NCBI GenBank assembly: GCA_002914845.1
Contig: JXTC01000399.1
Coordinates: forward strand, 231,565-295,564
DNA length: 64,000 bases
Direction of reading: 5' to 3'
DNA from: Trema orientale
Taxonomy: Eukaryota > Streptophyta > Magnoliopsida > Rosales > Cannabaceae
Part shown: positions 1-16,031 of the stretch, one piece after another
Layout of the letters: every line of letters begins with the position of its first letter
Position numbering within the stretch: position 1 is the stretch's first letter
Notes under the pieces: model-generated
Database searches by the model: none
The model's input: the letters and a program-made list of their open reading frames with translations, nothing else
Told to the model about the DNA's origin: nothing
Made by a program: the position numbers and the translations under genes

Positions 1-134
1 AGTAGCACTTTGCAGATCTTTGCATAATGTAGCACGATGCAGATCTTTTTCTCATCAAATAGAATAGACAAAGTTCAAATCTCATGTTCTCTTCTTCCGG
101 CGTTTGCTTCCTAATGGGCTTTTTTGTCTTCCAG

Positions 135-388
135 ATGATATGAAACAATTAGCACAGGAAGTATGTGACCGTCTCCGAGACATGTTGGGCATCCAAATGT
201 TTGTGCAAGTTTACAGCGAGATCAGGAAGACTCTCAAGGCAAAAAGGGACAAGAGGAAACAAGAACAGAAAATTATGGCTGTTGTCAATCCTATGCGAAA
301 CGCTAAGAGGAAACTGAGGATTGCTGCTAAACATCGTGCCAACAAGAAAAGGAAGATCATGACGATGAAATTCGGACGATGGATTTAA
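135..388 (+). CDS. UTP20: UTP20 (small-subunit processome component 20), last exon only
   Basis: This is the 3' terminal exon of a gene whose body lies left of the window. A polypyrimidine tract ending in ccag (to 134) is the acceptor, and the exon opens with the last two bases of an Asp codon. The 83-84 residues run to a TAA at 386-388. They are very basic and contain the tail segments NPMRNAKRKLRIAAKHRA and KKRKIMTMKFGRW, which I recognise as the UTP20 C terminus and which probably act as nucleolar targeting sequence. By family, UTP20 is a very large HEAT-repeat-like component of the 90S pre-ribosome needed for 18S rRNA maturation in the nucleolus. An ATG at 104 lies in the intron and is not a start. 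Confidence 0.9.
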
Positions 389-1770
389 ATGCAAAGGCAG
401 ATGTAGCGAAAAGCTTATCTCATTCGGTTGCTTCAATGGGCTGTCAGGACACCTTTTTCGTCGTTATGGTGGGAGTGGTGAGACTGAAAAGTTGATCTCT
501 GACGAGTTTTAAGGTTCAGTGAGAGGACCATTATTGGAAAAAAGAAAAAAAAAATCTCTCTGATCTAAGGGCCTGCTCCTACGTTGACAAGTTTTGCAGC
601 TATTCTGCTTCCAGCTTAGCCTGTGAGAGGCAAAACTAGAGCCTTAGTTTTGCAGAGGCGCCATATCGAGTCATAGACAACTCATCCAAGATCCAGAAAA
701 CTTTATGCAGGCACTGATCTTGGCAAAATTTTTGGTTCTTAGTGAAGTAGTGCTTGTATATTTATTTATTTCTTTATCAATAATGTCTCAGCTGTAGAAC
801 ATGGAAAGTTTGACCCACTTACCATGCAATTACAGCTTCAAAAGTAAATCTGTTCTGTTATCACCCCGGCCTTCTATTTACTTTTTACTTCAATAATTAT
901 TTTTCTTCTATTTTAAATGAAATCTTAGTTTTGTTTTGAAATTCTATTTATTTTTTTCTTATACTCGTGTAGAAGGGGGGGATTAAGCCAACTTATTTGC
1001 AGCATTTTGGTTCATTATGTACAGGATTTAATTTGGGCGACGTTGTTGCAAGGGCTTTGTCATATTTCAATTACTCATTTTTTTCAAACGTCTCTCTATA
1101 TATAAGCCGTGATAAGCTTTGGAATTCGTACAGTACATTCAGCTGCTTATATTTTTTGAGCAATTCTATCGATACTAGTGGTGTCTAGCACGTATTTGTG
1201 TCACTGAATTATTTTAATTAATAAATTGGGTTTCACATAGGTTATGTCTTAATTTTAATTATAATTAGCTAATAATAAATTGACATACTGTGGTGTCGGT
1301 CTAGCATTATTCATAATTTTAGAGCAATGTTATAGGACATCAATGGTGCCAGCGCCACGTGACAGTTTATTACTGGGTGATTATAATTAGTAAATAGGGT
1401 CTCACATGAGTCCGCCCGACATGTAATTAAAATTATCACTAATCATATGGTACCTCATAGCATTATTGTAGTTTTAAGTGTAATTTTAAGTGATTTATTT
1501 TAATCTTGGACCCACTTAATTAACAGCTTTTTCACTTCTTTCTTTTGTATATATATATTTTTTATTTTCTTTTTTTATTTTTTTTTCTTGTGTGTGCCTA
1601 ACTTCACACGAATTGTGTGATATGCCTTTTTTCTTTTTTTAATTTTCTCTTTCAAATGAGGCCCATGCACGTGTCAAATGTTTAAGATCCTGTAAATGTT
1701 TTTTTTTTTTTCTTTTTAAATGAACTATTGGATAAATATCTAACTATAGTGAACCCCATGAAGCATTAAG
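389..1770. other. UTP20 3' UTR and intergenic DNA
   Basis: The first few hundred bases after the UTP20 stop are probably its 3' UTR, with AATAA-like signals around 775-785. The rest is AT-rich with pyrimidine runs (1550-1650). I see no gene, RNA gene or clear transposon. The short frame at 997-1188 has no recognisable family features. Confidence 0.5.
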
Positions 1771-1781
1771 TTGTGAAGGAG

Positions 1782-1787
1782 ATATTA

Positions 1788-1811
<24 letters not shown>
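1782..1811. repeat. (AT)n microsatellite
   Basis: About 15 AT units run directly into a T run. On the minus strand this follows the LINE remnant, where it reads as an A-rich tail plus AT repeat. Confidence 0.85.
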
Positions 1812-1818
<7 letters not shown>

Positions 1819-1844
1819 CTTTCAAGGAAAAGACTGAAAATTCT

Positions 1845-2056
1845 TTATTGATCAATAGCTATCGAGGTAGCAATACAACTAGGAATTTCCTCAAAAACGA
1901 CATAATCACTACTAAAAGTGAAACGAAACTTGGCCAGTATATGAGCAACTTTGTTTCCATCTTTAGAAACAAAATTGGAAAAGCCACCACCACCAATTCT
2001 AAGAAGAGAAATTATATTATCAACTATGAAATCATTAGAAGAAAGCCCTTGTGAAG
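1845..2056 (-). mobile_element. LINE (non-LTR) 3' remnant, RNase H-like tail of ORF2
   Basis: Read on the minus strand, this stretch is open and ends at a TAA (1845-1847). The translation contains a pattern like DGNKVAHILAKF followed by SSDYVVFEEIPSCI. That is the usual C-terminal end of the RNase H-like (RVT_3) domain of plant LINE ORF2 proteins. After the stop come a short 3' UTR and an A-rich tract (near 1811-1830 on +), as expected for a LINE 3' end. No reverse transcriptase or endonuclease part is visible, so the copy is heavily 5'-truncated. A host RNase H-like gene fragment is possible but less likely. Confidence 0.6.
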
Positions 2057-2658
2057 GATATCTTTTACACTCTTATGTTTATTTTTTTCTTTGATATAGA
2101 TCACAATTTTCAAGTTACATGATTAGACAAGCGATGATATTTAAAAAAAAAAAAAAGAAACAAGTGCTGATAAATATTTTCTTTTAATTTTTTTTCTCCA
2201 AGATTTGTTTTTCTTTTAACTCATTAAAGGGAAAAAGGTTAAATAAGTTCTTTAAAAAAAAATAAAACAAATTTTCATATACGTTTTTTATGCCTTTTGC
2301 TTTTATTTTTTTGGTGTATGATTATTTTAGTTTTCGTTTTCTTTCATTTTATTTTATCTTTTCCAAATTTGTTTTGTCTACTCAGTTTTTCTATTAAAAA
2401 AAAATCCCAATGCCTTCTTTTTTTTTTCTTTCTTTTTTTAAGTATCCTTTCTTGACTCATAATTATTATCTATTCGATTGTTTTTGCTTAAAAATAATAA
2501 TCTTAAATATAATATAATAATCATCAATTAATGAAAACGTAGACCATTATTATAGCAATATAAAAGTATTCGATGATAGTTAGACTTTTGAAAGACTAAA
2601 ATAGGATATTACTGTAACAACTTTATAAATAAATATTTTAATTTTAATTACTTGCTTT
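2057..2658. other. AT-rich intergenic DNA
   Basis: Homopolymer-rich non-coding sequence between the LINE remnant and the next MITE. I see nothing recognisable in it. Confidence 0.5.
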
Positions 2659-2667
2659 TTGATTATG

Positions 2668-3200
2668 GGGTTATTATCAAAAAAAAAAAAAAAAAAACTT
2701 TGGGTTTTTTTATTTTAGCAAAAAAAACTCTTAAGTTTTTTGTTATATCAAATAAACCTTTGAATTTCTGATTATATCGAATAAAATTTTGAGATTTTGC
2801 AATCCAATCAAATTGAAACCAAAACAGATATTTAATCAACAAATATATAACATGATTAAGAAGCAACTTTATTTCTTACGTGTTCTATACTCATAAATTA
2901 TTTTTTAAAATTTATTTTAACTAAAAATAGTCAACATTTTTTAATATAGAATGAAATAGTTTTCCCATATTTGTACATGACAATGTACATTAAGGAAAAA
3001 TGAGTTATTTAATTGATTTCACAAACTAATTTGATTTGATTTTATAATTTAAAAGTTTTATTTGATATAACTAAAAACTCAAATTTTTTTTTTTTTGCTA
3101 AAATTAAACGGGGACATTTTTTTTATATAATCGAAATCCAGGGTTTTTTCTTTTTTTTTTGCTAAAATTAAAAAACTCAGGATTTTTTCGATAATAACCC
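2668..3200. mobile_element. Mutator-like MITE, 533 bp
   Basis: The ends are inverted copies: the left end begins gggttattatc, and the right end reads the same way (with gggttattatcg) on the other strand. Similarity continues inward for about 50 bp as A/T runs and a shared attttagcaaaaaaa block. The flanks carry a 9-bp near-duplication, ttgattatg (2659-2667) and ttaattatg (3202-3210), with one mismatch and one spacer base. Long A/T-rich inverted ends and a duplication of about 9 bp point to a non-autonomous Mutator-like element. There is no coding capacity. Confidence 0.6.
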
Positions 3201-3210
3201 ATTAATTATG

Positions 3211-4127
3211 TAAAGGTGTGATCTTTATAAAATGTAATAATTTTTTTGGGCTAATGATGAGAAGGCACGTGCCTCAATACTAGGTCTTTAAAAAGAAAGC
3301 AGTACTCATTTCTCACATATTGAGGACAAAAAAAATTGTCTATATAATGCGAAAACGAAAAGTTGTTGTCGATTTCATTAACTACCACCAAAATTATAAA
3401 CAATATATTTCAAGCATTAAAACGGCATTTCGTTCATAAATCACAGAAAGTGAGAACTATAGTGTCATCCATGGTTTTTCAAAAATTAAACGACAACTTA
3501 GTTGTAATCAACAAAATATGTCGTTTTAGTAGCTGAACGACAAAAACTTTGGTGGTTACTCACATTTTGAGTCCTTAACAATTAATCGAATTTAGTTAGG
3601 GTTAATTACTTTTTTAAACTCTGCATTTTGACTGTTTGTCTGGTTTAAATGGTACGTGTATAGTGTATTTGAGGGTACCCATTAATAATTGAAAATAATA
3701 TTCTTTTTTAATTATAGCATATTCATCTATACCAAAAAAAAAAAAAATCAGCACAATTAAATGCATAATTAATCATCTGAATAAAATTCATAATATAAAG
3801 ATAAGCATTTATATTATCTTTTTTTAATATATATTTGATATATTTTCTTTTATTTATTCAATATATAATTATGTATTTTTATTTTTAAGTGTATACATTA
3901 ATCGGACACGGTAAAGTAAGGCATACCTATATCTTACCTATTCTTATCAAAAAAATATTATCTTAACTATATTAGCTTTGGGTATTAAAGTTTGTACCCA
4001 TACCGTATTGTAAATTCGAATAGAATGCCCTATGGTTAAATGAGTGAACAAGTAAAATTGCCATCACTATTGGACTTTCGAATTACAATCCTATGCTGAA
4101 CCCCCCTTTTTTTTTTTTTTTTTTTTC
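3211..4127. other. Intergenic DNA with ACGAC-type motifs
   Basis: No gene seen. Around 3420-3550 several copies of an ACGAC/GTCGTT motif occur (for example tatgtcgtttta and aacgacaac). Similar motifs recur at about 22310-22420 and 47490-47550, so this may be a remnant of a dispersed repeat family. Confidence 0.35.
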
Positions 4128-4159
4128 NNNNNNNNNNNNNNNNNNNNNNNNNNNNNNNN
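4128..4159. other. Assembly gap, 32 N
   Basis: Thirty-two Ns follow a poly-T run and precede a poly-A-rich stretch, in the 5' flank of the CDC48C gene. The true length and content are unknown. Confidence 0.98.
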
Positions 4160-4511
4160 TAGAGGAAAAAAAAAAAAAGAGAACAAAAAAACAAAATGGC
4201 ATCCGGTTACGAACAATTTAGACATTAAATAAAAAGCTAAATATTAAGGTATTAATTGAAATAATTGTTCTCTGGAAAAAAAAAAAAAAAGGATAATTGT
4301 TTCGTCTTAATTTAATATGATTTGTTTGCAACTATTTTCCTAGTCAATTTAGAATTTGTTAGTTACCGAATATTATAAATAGGCGTAGTACTATATTTTA
4401 TTTATTTTTCACAAAATTCCTACTCAGTTTCCCTCTCTAAATCCGAGACTTACCCAAACCATATAATAAAGGCAGAACCCAACTAGACTTTGGTCCTTGA
4501 AACATACGAAT

Positions 4512-4519
4512 CTTATATA
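4512..4519 (+). promoter_or_regulatory. Probable TATA box of the CDC48C gene
   Basis: The octamer ttatataa lies about 120 bp before the start codon and about 40 bp before the GA-rich leader. That position suits transcription starting near 4545-4550. It was inferred from sequence and spacing only. Confidence 0.5.
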
Positions 4520-4556
4520 AAGCATCCACCCTTGTGCTTGCTTGCTTTTGAGGTTT

Positions 4557-4638
4557 TAGAGAGAGAGAGAGAGAGAGAGAGAGAGCGTTTTAGAGAGAGA
4601 GAGAGAGAGAGAGCGTTTTACAGAGAGAGAGAGAGAGA
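4557..4638 (+). repeat. GA-repeat 5' leader of CDC48C
   Basis: Three GA tracts are separated by two gcgttta-type spacers (gcgttttaga and gcgttttaca), and the last tract abuts the ATG at 4639. GAGA tracts in plant leaders can bind BBR/BPC-family proteins. That role is inference here. Confidence 0.85.
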
Positions 4639-9251
<4,613 letters not shown>

Positions 9252-9374
9252 GGCGAGGTTGTGGATGATGTATAACAACAAAAGAGAGCATTGGAATTGT
9301 CACTTTTATGTGACACAATTTTGACATGATCTTTGCATGCGTTTTTTTTTTTTTTTTAAAAGGCTGGTGTACAT

Positions 9375-9375
9375 N
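9375..9375. other. Single N in a T run
   Basis: An ambiguous base inside a poly-T tract in the CDC48C 3' flank. It is probably an uncertain homopolymer length or a collapsed gap. Confidence 0.9.
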
Positions 9376-9430
9376 TTTTTTTTTTTTTTAATTTATTCAT
9401 TAGTATTTTCGCTTACACGGGTGTCGTGAC

Positions 9431-9746
9431 AGGAGATTTGTTATCACTTGCCATGTCCTAAGATCACAGTTTTGGTCAAATTTACTCGGAAGTAAATATG
9501 ATTATAACAAATACATATTTTTGTTTCTGAACTGAAGCTAAACAATGTTATATTACTTGATAAAAAAAATAGATAAAATAAAAATTAGGAGATTTGTTAT
9601 CACTTGCCATGTTCTAAGATCACAATTTTGGTCTAATTCACTCGGAAGTAAATATGATTATTACAAATACATATTTTTGTTTCTGAACTTAAGCTAAACA
9701 ATGTTATATTACTTGATAAAAAAAAGTAAATAAAATAAAAATTAGG
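9431..9746. repeat. Tandem duplication, period 156 bp
   Basis: Two near-identical copies begin with aggagatttgttatcacttg at 9431 and 9587. They differ by a handful of substitutions and by the length of the A run. The duplication lies just past the CDC48C 3' UTR and does not code. Confidence 0.9.
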
Positions 9747-11080
9747 AAACACAAAAATATCTCAATTTTTTACCCGTAGTTTTTTCCTTTAAACACCTAA
9801 TTTTTAAAATTGGTAAATTAATACCCAGCAAAATAATACTCTTATATTTAAGTGAGGGTATTTTTAACTCATTATCCCAAACAAAAAGGAATAAAACAAG
9901 ACTGCTCTTATGCTAATCACTTATATATTCTGTAAACCAATTATGCACTTCAATGTAATTACCCGGAGCAAGTGCTATAGCCTATTTACACTAGTCGGCA
10001 ATTTGATCGAAGCAAGTGCAATTTCTGAATCTCCTTGCCGCATGTCGTATTCTCCCTGATTGGAATAGGTATCTTCTTATTAAGAGATGAATTCAGCAAC
10101 CTTTCAATTTTTATATGAGCATGTTTACTAAAATGTAATAGAGAGGAAACTGAATACGAAAAGGAAACGCTTTTTTTTTTTTAATGTGTTTTACATACTA
10201 ATTTTTATATGTTTTACATACTAATTAGTTACCCAAGATAGAAAATTTTAATATTCTCTGATAATTGTTTTCTATTCTCCTCCGTTCGCTTTTCACTCAT
10301 CTCTTTACTATGCAGGAAGTATGGCTTTATGATGTTTAATTTATTAAGATAAGCTGGCTTCTTAACTCTTCAATGTAGGTGATGCATACCTTAATCTATC
10401 TAATATATATTCTTTCCATTCATTATTTACAATCTTTTAGATGGTATGTTATATAGAATCCTTGGTTGTTTACTTGATGACAAATAAGTATTTGCTTAAA
10501 ATAAAATTTAAAAAAAAGGGTAAAAAATAATGGACTAACAGTGGTGCCCAAATTACATAAAATTTTGGTTTTGAGTTTTTTTTTAAAGAAATAAATATTT
10601 AAAATTCAGCAAGAGGAAAATAAAAAAAAAAAAGAAACGAAAAAGAGTGAAGAAAATGAATATTGTCTTTTAATTTAAACAATATTGTTTTAATAGGGAA
10701 AAAAATCAAATTAGATGATTTTTTTTTATAGAAACCTACTATTAAGAAAAAAAATAAACTTTTACAATAATATATTCTATTAGGAAAAGAATTTTCCCCG
10801 TCCAAATAAGTTCACCCTCCAATGTAAAACAAACTAGTTAGCTAAATCATATTAGATTTTATCACTAACACATATTAACCACAAAAATAAGAAAATGAAT
10901 AAATAAATGAAAAGTATATTGAACATCAATTGACCAAATATTTAGTGACAGATTATGCCAACAATGAGTGCTTAAATCACTACTAATGCATCCATTCTAT
11001 TCCATGACAATAAAATGTTAATAAAACCTTAAACGTTTTCATATGTCCCACTACTATATAATTCGATAAATATATAAGAT
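9747..11080. other. AT-rich intergenic DNA
   Basis: No gene or confident element. The region is A/T-homopolymer rich, and short frames here lack family features. Confidence 0.5.
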
Positions 11081-13735
11081 TGTTGATTAGATAAATCTAA
11101 TTTAGTTGTTTACTGATTCTTACGGATATTTTGTTGAAAATTTTGTAAATATAGAATCTTAGAAATCAGGTGTATAGCTGCAGATTTTATTGACTATAGC
11201 TACAGATTTTATTGACTATACCTGCAACTTTTGTTGACTAATTATAAATTATTTTCTTTTCTCTCTAGGTTGTAACTTGTCTATAAAAGGAAGAGTGTCT
11301 TATCTTCCTATTAGATGAAACGAACGAGTTTTATTTCTATCCAATCTAGTTAGTATCAGAGCTTATCTTTTTTTTTTTCCTTTTTTTTTCCTGATATTTG
11401 ATATAAAAGTCCTTTTCTTTGATATTCCTTTTTTTTTTCCTGCCTCTCTCTTGTTACCATGACTGAAATAATAGAATCCACCCATGCTACTACAAACACC
11501 AATCCCTCAAAATTATCATATGAATGACACTGCCACTATGTCCAAATTATCATAATACGACTTAATGGAAACATCTTTCTCAGGTGGTCACAATCTGTTA
11601 AGATGTATATTAGGGGTAGAGGGAAAATTGGATTTTGGCTGGTGATGTTCTAGAACCAGCAAAGACTGATGCTAGCCATACCATATGGGATGCAGAAAAT
11701 TTCATGATCATGACCCAGCTGGTAAATTCCATGGAGGACGAGATTAGCTCGAATTATGTGTTATCCCAATGGCAAAGCTCTTTGTGACAGTATCACCTTG
11801 ATATACTTAGACCTTAGGAATCAGTCCCAAATATATGAGTTACAACTCAAAGTGGGTGCTATATGTCAAGATGAGAACTCTGTCACTAAATATTTCATGT
11901 TCTCAAGGGTTTATGGTAGGATCTTGATTTATTCAATACCTATGATTGGAAGAATACAAACAATTGCAATTACTCCAAGAAGAAGGAAGAGAACTCATTG
12001 ATATTCAAATTTTTGGCTTAGCTTAATGTTGATTTTGATAAGGTTTGAGAGAGAATCATAGGTTGTCAATCACTCCTCTCTCTTGGTGAGGTTTTTTCTG
12101 AAGTGTGAAGAAAATACGTCATGCTTGGAAAGAAACTTCCTACTAGACAGATAGAAATCTCTTCTCTTTTAGGTATTTCTGCTTCTGTTGCCTACCGATC
12201 CCCCAATAATCAGTGACACCAATATGACAAACCAAAACTCTGGTATGTTTTTTGCAATAAACCATGCCATACTTGTGAAACCTGCTAGAAATTATATGGA
12301 AAACCTATAGATTGGAAACCGGTCGAATGGAAGAACAATAAACAAGGTGACACATATCGTTCCTCAGCCAAAGACCACTTCTCTGAGCAAAGAACAATTA
12401 GACCACTTGCTGCAGCTGCTAAAAATCCACTATGCTATCTCTCGGTACTCTCGTGGCATCTCTAGCTCAAATAGGTAGTCTTTCATGTGCCTATTCTATG
12501 TCATTATATGTATCTTAGATCATTAGATGTGGGTGCTTCTCATTACATGACTAATTTGTCCCATTTGTTTATTTCTTGTGAACCTTTTTTTGGAAATAAA
12601 AAAATGCATATTGTAGATGGATCGAAGCTTATCTCCCATTACTAGCTGAGGGCCGATTGTTTATTAGATAAAATTATTTTAAAATCTGTTTTACTTATCC
12701 CAAAACTTTCTTGCAATCTCTTATCTGTGAGTAGCTTATCTAAGGACTCTAATTGTCGTATTATTTTTGGTGACTCTCTTTGTGAATTCTAGGATTTGAA
12801 CACGGAGATTATGATTGACAGTGCTAGAATGATAGATGATCTCTACTATTTTGATGACAACTAAGTTGAGAATAAACAAACTCGGGGTTTTGTTGGTAGT
12901 GTTTGTTCAATCCTTGTGCATGGATAAATAATGTTATGGCATAATAGATCAGAACATACTAGTTTTTCTTATTTTAAATATTTATTTCAAGATTTATTTA
13001 AAGGGTTGGATTGTAATTCTTGGTTTGTGAAACTTGCTTATTGACCAAAAGCCATAAGAGTTTTTATAAAATAAACCCATATTATGCTTCCAAGCCTTTT
13101 TATTTAATACATAGTGATTTAGGGGTCCTTCTAGAATTACCACTTTAACTGGAAAGAAATGATTTGTGACATTTATCAAAGATCATACACATTTATGTTG
13201 GGTTTATCTTATGAACTTGAAAGCTGAGATTGCAAAACTCTTTAAAGATTTTTATTCGTTGATCAAAAACTAATTTCAAACCAAAACAAGTATTCTTCGA
13301 AGTGACAATATAATAGAATTTTTTTAATGAATGTTCAGGTGATTTTTTTGTTAGAAAAAGGTATTTTGCATTAATCAACTTGTAGGAATACTCGCCAACA
13401 AAGTAGACCTATAGAACGTAAAAACAGACATTTACTAGAAATAGCTAGAGCACTTATGCTTCATATGAACATTCCTAAATATCTTTGGGGTGAAGCAATT
13501 TTAACAAGTTGTCATTTGATTAATAGGATGCCTACTAGATTTTTGCACTATGAGACACTTTTACATACTCTTAATTTTTTTTTTCCAAGCACGTGTCTTC
13601 TTTAGATCTTCCTTTAAAACTTTTTGGCTGTATAGTGTTTGTCCATGTTCCATCTCATCTTTGATCCAAATTTGATTCTCAAGCTGAAAAATGTATCATT
13701 CTAGGATACTCTGTTATAATTATACCCAAAAAGTG
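11081..13735 (+). mobile_element. Decayed Ty1/copia retrotransposon with 5' LTR, gag and integrase remnants
   Basis: The 5' LTR appears to run from TGTTGATTAG (about 11081) to about 11345. It holds a ctataaaagg box (11281) and is followed by an initiator-Met tRNA primer-binding site, agtatcagagc (11352-11362). Downstream, in shifting frames with many stops, are a gag-like region (11560-11900), a zinc-knuckle/linker region with KLYGKP (about 12290), the LWHNRSEHTSF-type GAG pre-integrase motif (about 12940), and integrase segments. The best preserved part is KNRHLLEIARALMLHMNI with LWGEA (about 13415-13495). Similarity stops near 13735, and no reverse transcriptase, RNase H or 3' LTR is seen. 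The copy is 3'-truncated and cannot encode working proteins. Confidence 0.8.
11173..11238 (+). repeat. Three 22-bp tandem repeats inside the copia LTR
   Basis: The unit tatagctgcagattttattg plus ac occurs three times in a row (11173, 11195, 11217). The third copy is diverged. They lie in the U3-like part about 45-110 bp before the TATA box, so they could be promoter repeats. Confidence 0.8.
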
Positions 13736-14080
13736 TTTATTATTTATGGATAGTTATTGAATATTTTAGATATTTAATAAAGTGATATTTCATTTATAGT
13801 ATTTGTGATCATATTTTGATTCTTAGTACAATAGTAAATATCATAAGGTTCCATGATTTATTCATTAGAAAAATATTTTAATAAAGTTTTTTTTATTAAA
13901 ATTAAGGCATATTTTCTCTAATTAAATCAAATAAGATTGTTCACAACTAATAAGAAAAGTTAGATACTTCTCTTAGATCGTATTGCTAGACTTTGTACAT
14001 TTATAGTGTGTCTTAATCTATATTGGTATAACTATACGCAAAAAATTTTGGTGTGTAAACATTGAACAAGGACCATGTGA

Positions 14081-14120
14081 AATATGTTCTTGTAATAAGT
14101 GTCGTTGACAAGAACATATT
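14081..14120. repeat. Perfect 13-bp hairpin
   Basis: aatatgttcttgt (14081-14093) pairs exactly with acaagaacatatt (14108-14120) across a 14-nt loop. Confidence 0.85.
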
Positions 14121-14381
14121 CTTACAAACTTGATATTTAATACATATTTTTCTTAATCCTAAAATAAGTGATGACCTCGTGTTTACAACTTATATTATTT
14201 GATATATTAAAAGATACAGAACAAGAAATTGACGATTTAGACCCTAATATTTTGATAATACATTATTATGAGTATTAGGAACATATGCTTATAGATAGAG
14301 AATCCACAACTCTATTGTATAGAAAAGTGAATGCTGCCTTGAGGAGCTATAACAGCTTGGATGATTTAAACCTTAGCTAAG

Positions 14382-14412
14382 TAATTAATAAAATTGATTA
14401 TTTTATTAATTA
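14382..14412. repeat. Perfect 13-bp hairpin
   Basis: taattaataaaat (14382-14394) pairs exactly with attttattaatta (14400-14412) across a 5-nt loop. It is AT-only, so it is weaker evidence than the hairpin at 14081. Confidence 0.8.
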
Positions 14413-15016
14413 AAGACCTTTTGTAAGTCTGGTCATTCATTATATAGTTTTGTATCAACAAATTAAAAGATATAATTAGAGGGGCAAAATGGTAATTTTA
14501 CCTAGTTCCAGTTATCGGTATTTATATAGGGATACACATACAAATGTTTAGTATATAATGGGCATAATTTTTATCTTGTGATATTTATTTAATTCAAGAG
14601 TGCATTTTGGATCTTTAGTGGAATAAGTGCATAATTAGTAGTACAAGCCCATTGTATTAAGAGTTAATTAGAACTGGATCTTTGTCTGCTGGAGTTTGAA
14701 TTAAATAGGTCTATTTGGGTCCCCAATCTATACCAACATCTTAGGCTACATAAGATCAACAAATTGGGCTCAAACAGTTTTTTGGATAGTTGGACACAAA
14801 ATAGAAAAGAGGCCGGATAATAAAGTGGGCCTTTAGAGCCCACCACATGCTCCATAGAGTGAGAGAATTTCGGCCAGCTTATGCCATAAGGATGGCCAAA
14901 AGTCTTTAGTGAAGAGCCAATAAAAGGCTCCTCCCCCTCCTTTGTGTGTTACGTTCAGTTTTAAAACATTAGTTTTGTAGCTGCCATAGAAAATAAAGAG
15001 AAATGTGAGTGAGTGA

Positions 15017-15020
<4 letters not shown>

Positions 15021-15052
<32 letters not shown>
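15021..15052. repeat. (GA)n microsatellite
   Basis: Sixteen GA units, preceded by a diverged gtgagtga tract. Confidence 0.9.
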
Positions 15053-15055
<3 letters not shown>

Positions 15056-15993
15056 TCTTGGAGCTATCATTGAAGGCTATTAAAGTTTTGGAATTCTCAC
15101 TTAGAGTTAGTCAAGATTGAGATACCCACGTACCTCTGTAGTTTCAAGCTTGGTACTTAGAAAAGAAGACTTACTAGTTGAGGTACGATCTATTATATGT
15201 ATTTAGACCATAATAAAGATTTTAAAAAGTTTTATGAAAAACTATAATCCGGAAAAAATTTTACTTTCCATGTTTCCTCTTATCTTTGATTTTTATCACT
15301 TTTTTCGTAAATTATAACCAATAGTTTGTCTATTTAATGTATAATCTAAGGAAATAATGAATAATAATGTGTTTGTGTACTATTCATGATTGATAACTTT
15401 GATAGATAAGTAGGCATGAATTTGGTAATCAAATTAGCATGAGTGTTTAGTAGTGGAGAATGAAACCTTAACTCATTTATTTTATGTTTATGTTTTTTAT
15501 TTTCTTGTTTATTTAGTTATTAGTTTTATTTTATAAACCACCCTCATAATTGTAGGATTAGTAGTTGAATAGTGAGACCAAATCCTCGTGGAGATCGACC
15601 ATTCTTATCACTGTACTAGGTTATATTATGTTGCACTAGATTAAGCTAGGATAAGAATAGAAAGGTTAATTAATTTAGTGTTCTAATGACCTATCAATGA
15701 TCTTGATCTAAAACTAAGATGCCCATTAAGCTTTATCTAAGTATCTATTTATAAGAAAAATTAGAAGGAAGAATGTCAATAACTGTATGCTAGGATAAGT
15801 AATGTGATAGTCACTATTTGTCCAGATTTAATTGTTTATTTTGAATCTAACTTTACCCCTCTCATAATAGCCTTCTCTATAAACAGTTAGGATTTTCTTT
15901 GACAATATTTTTATTTTCAATTTTTTCTTAAGAATGAAATGAATAATAGAGATCTTTCTAAATAATATTTTGAGAGCATCTTAATGTTATGTC

Positions 15994-16030
<37 letters not shown>
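15994..16030. repeat. (TAA)n microsatellite
   Basis: About twelve TAA/AAT units in intergenic DNA. Confidence 0.9.

Positions 16031-16031
<1 letters not shown>

Noticed and set aside
997..1188. Short + strand open frame
   Set aside because: No family features, low complexity, and in the UTP20 downstream region.
11756..12001. Possible small protein gene
   Set aside because: It is a frame fragment of the decayed copia gag region.
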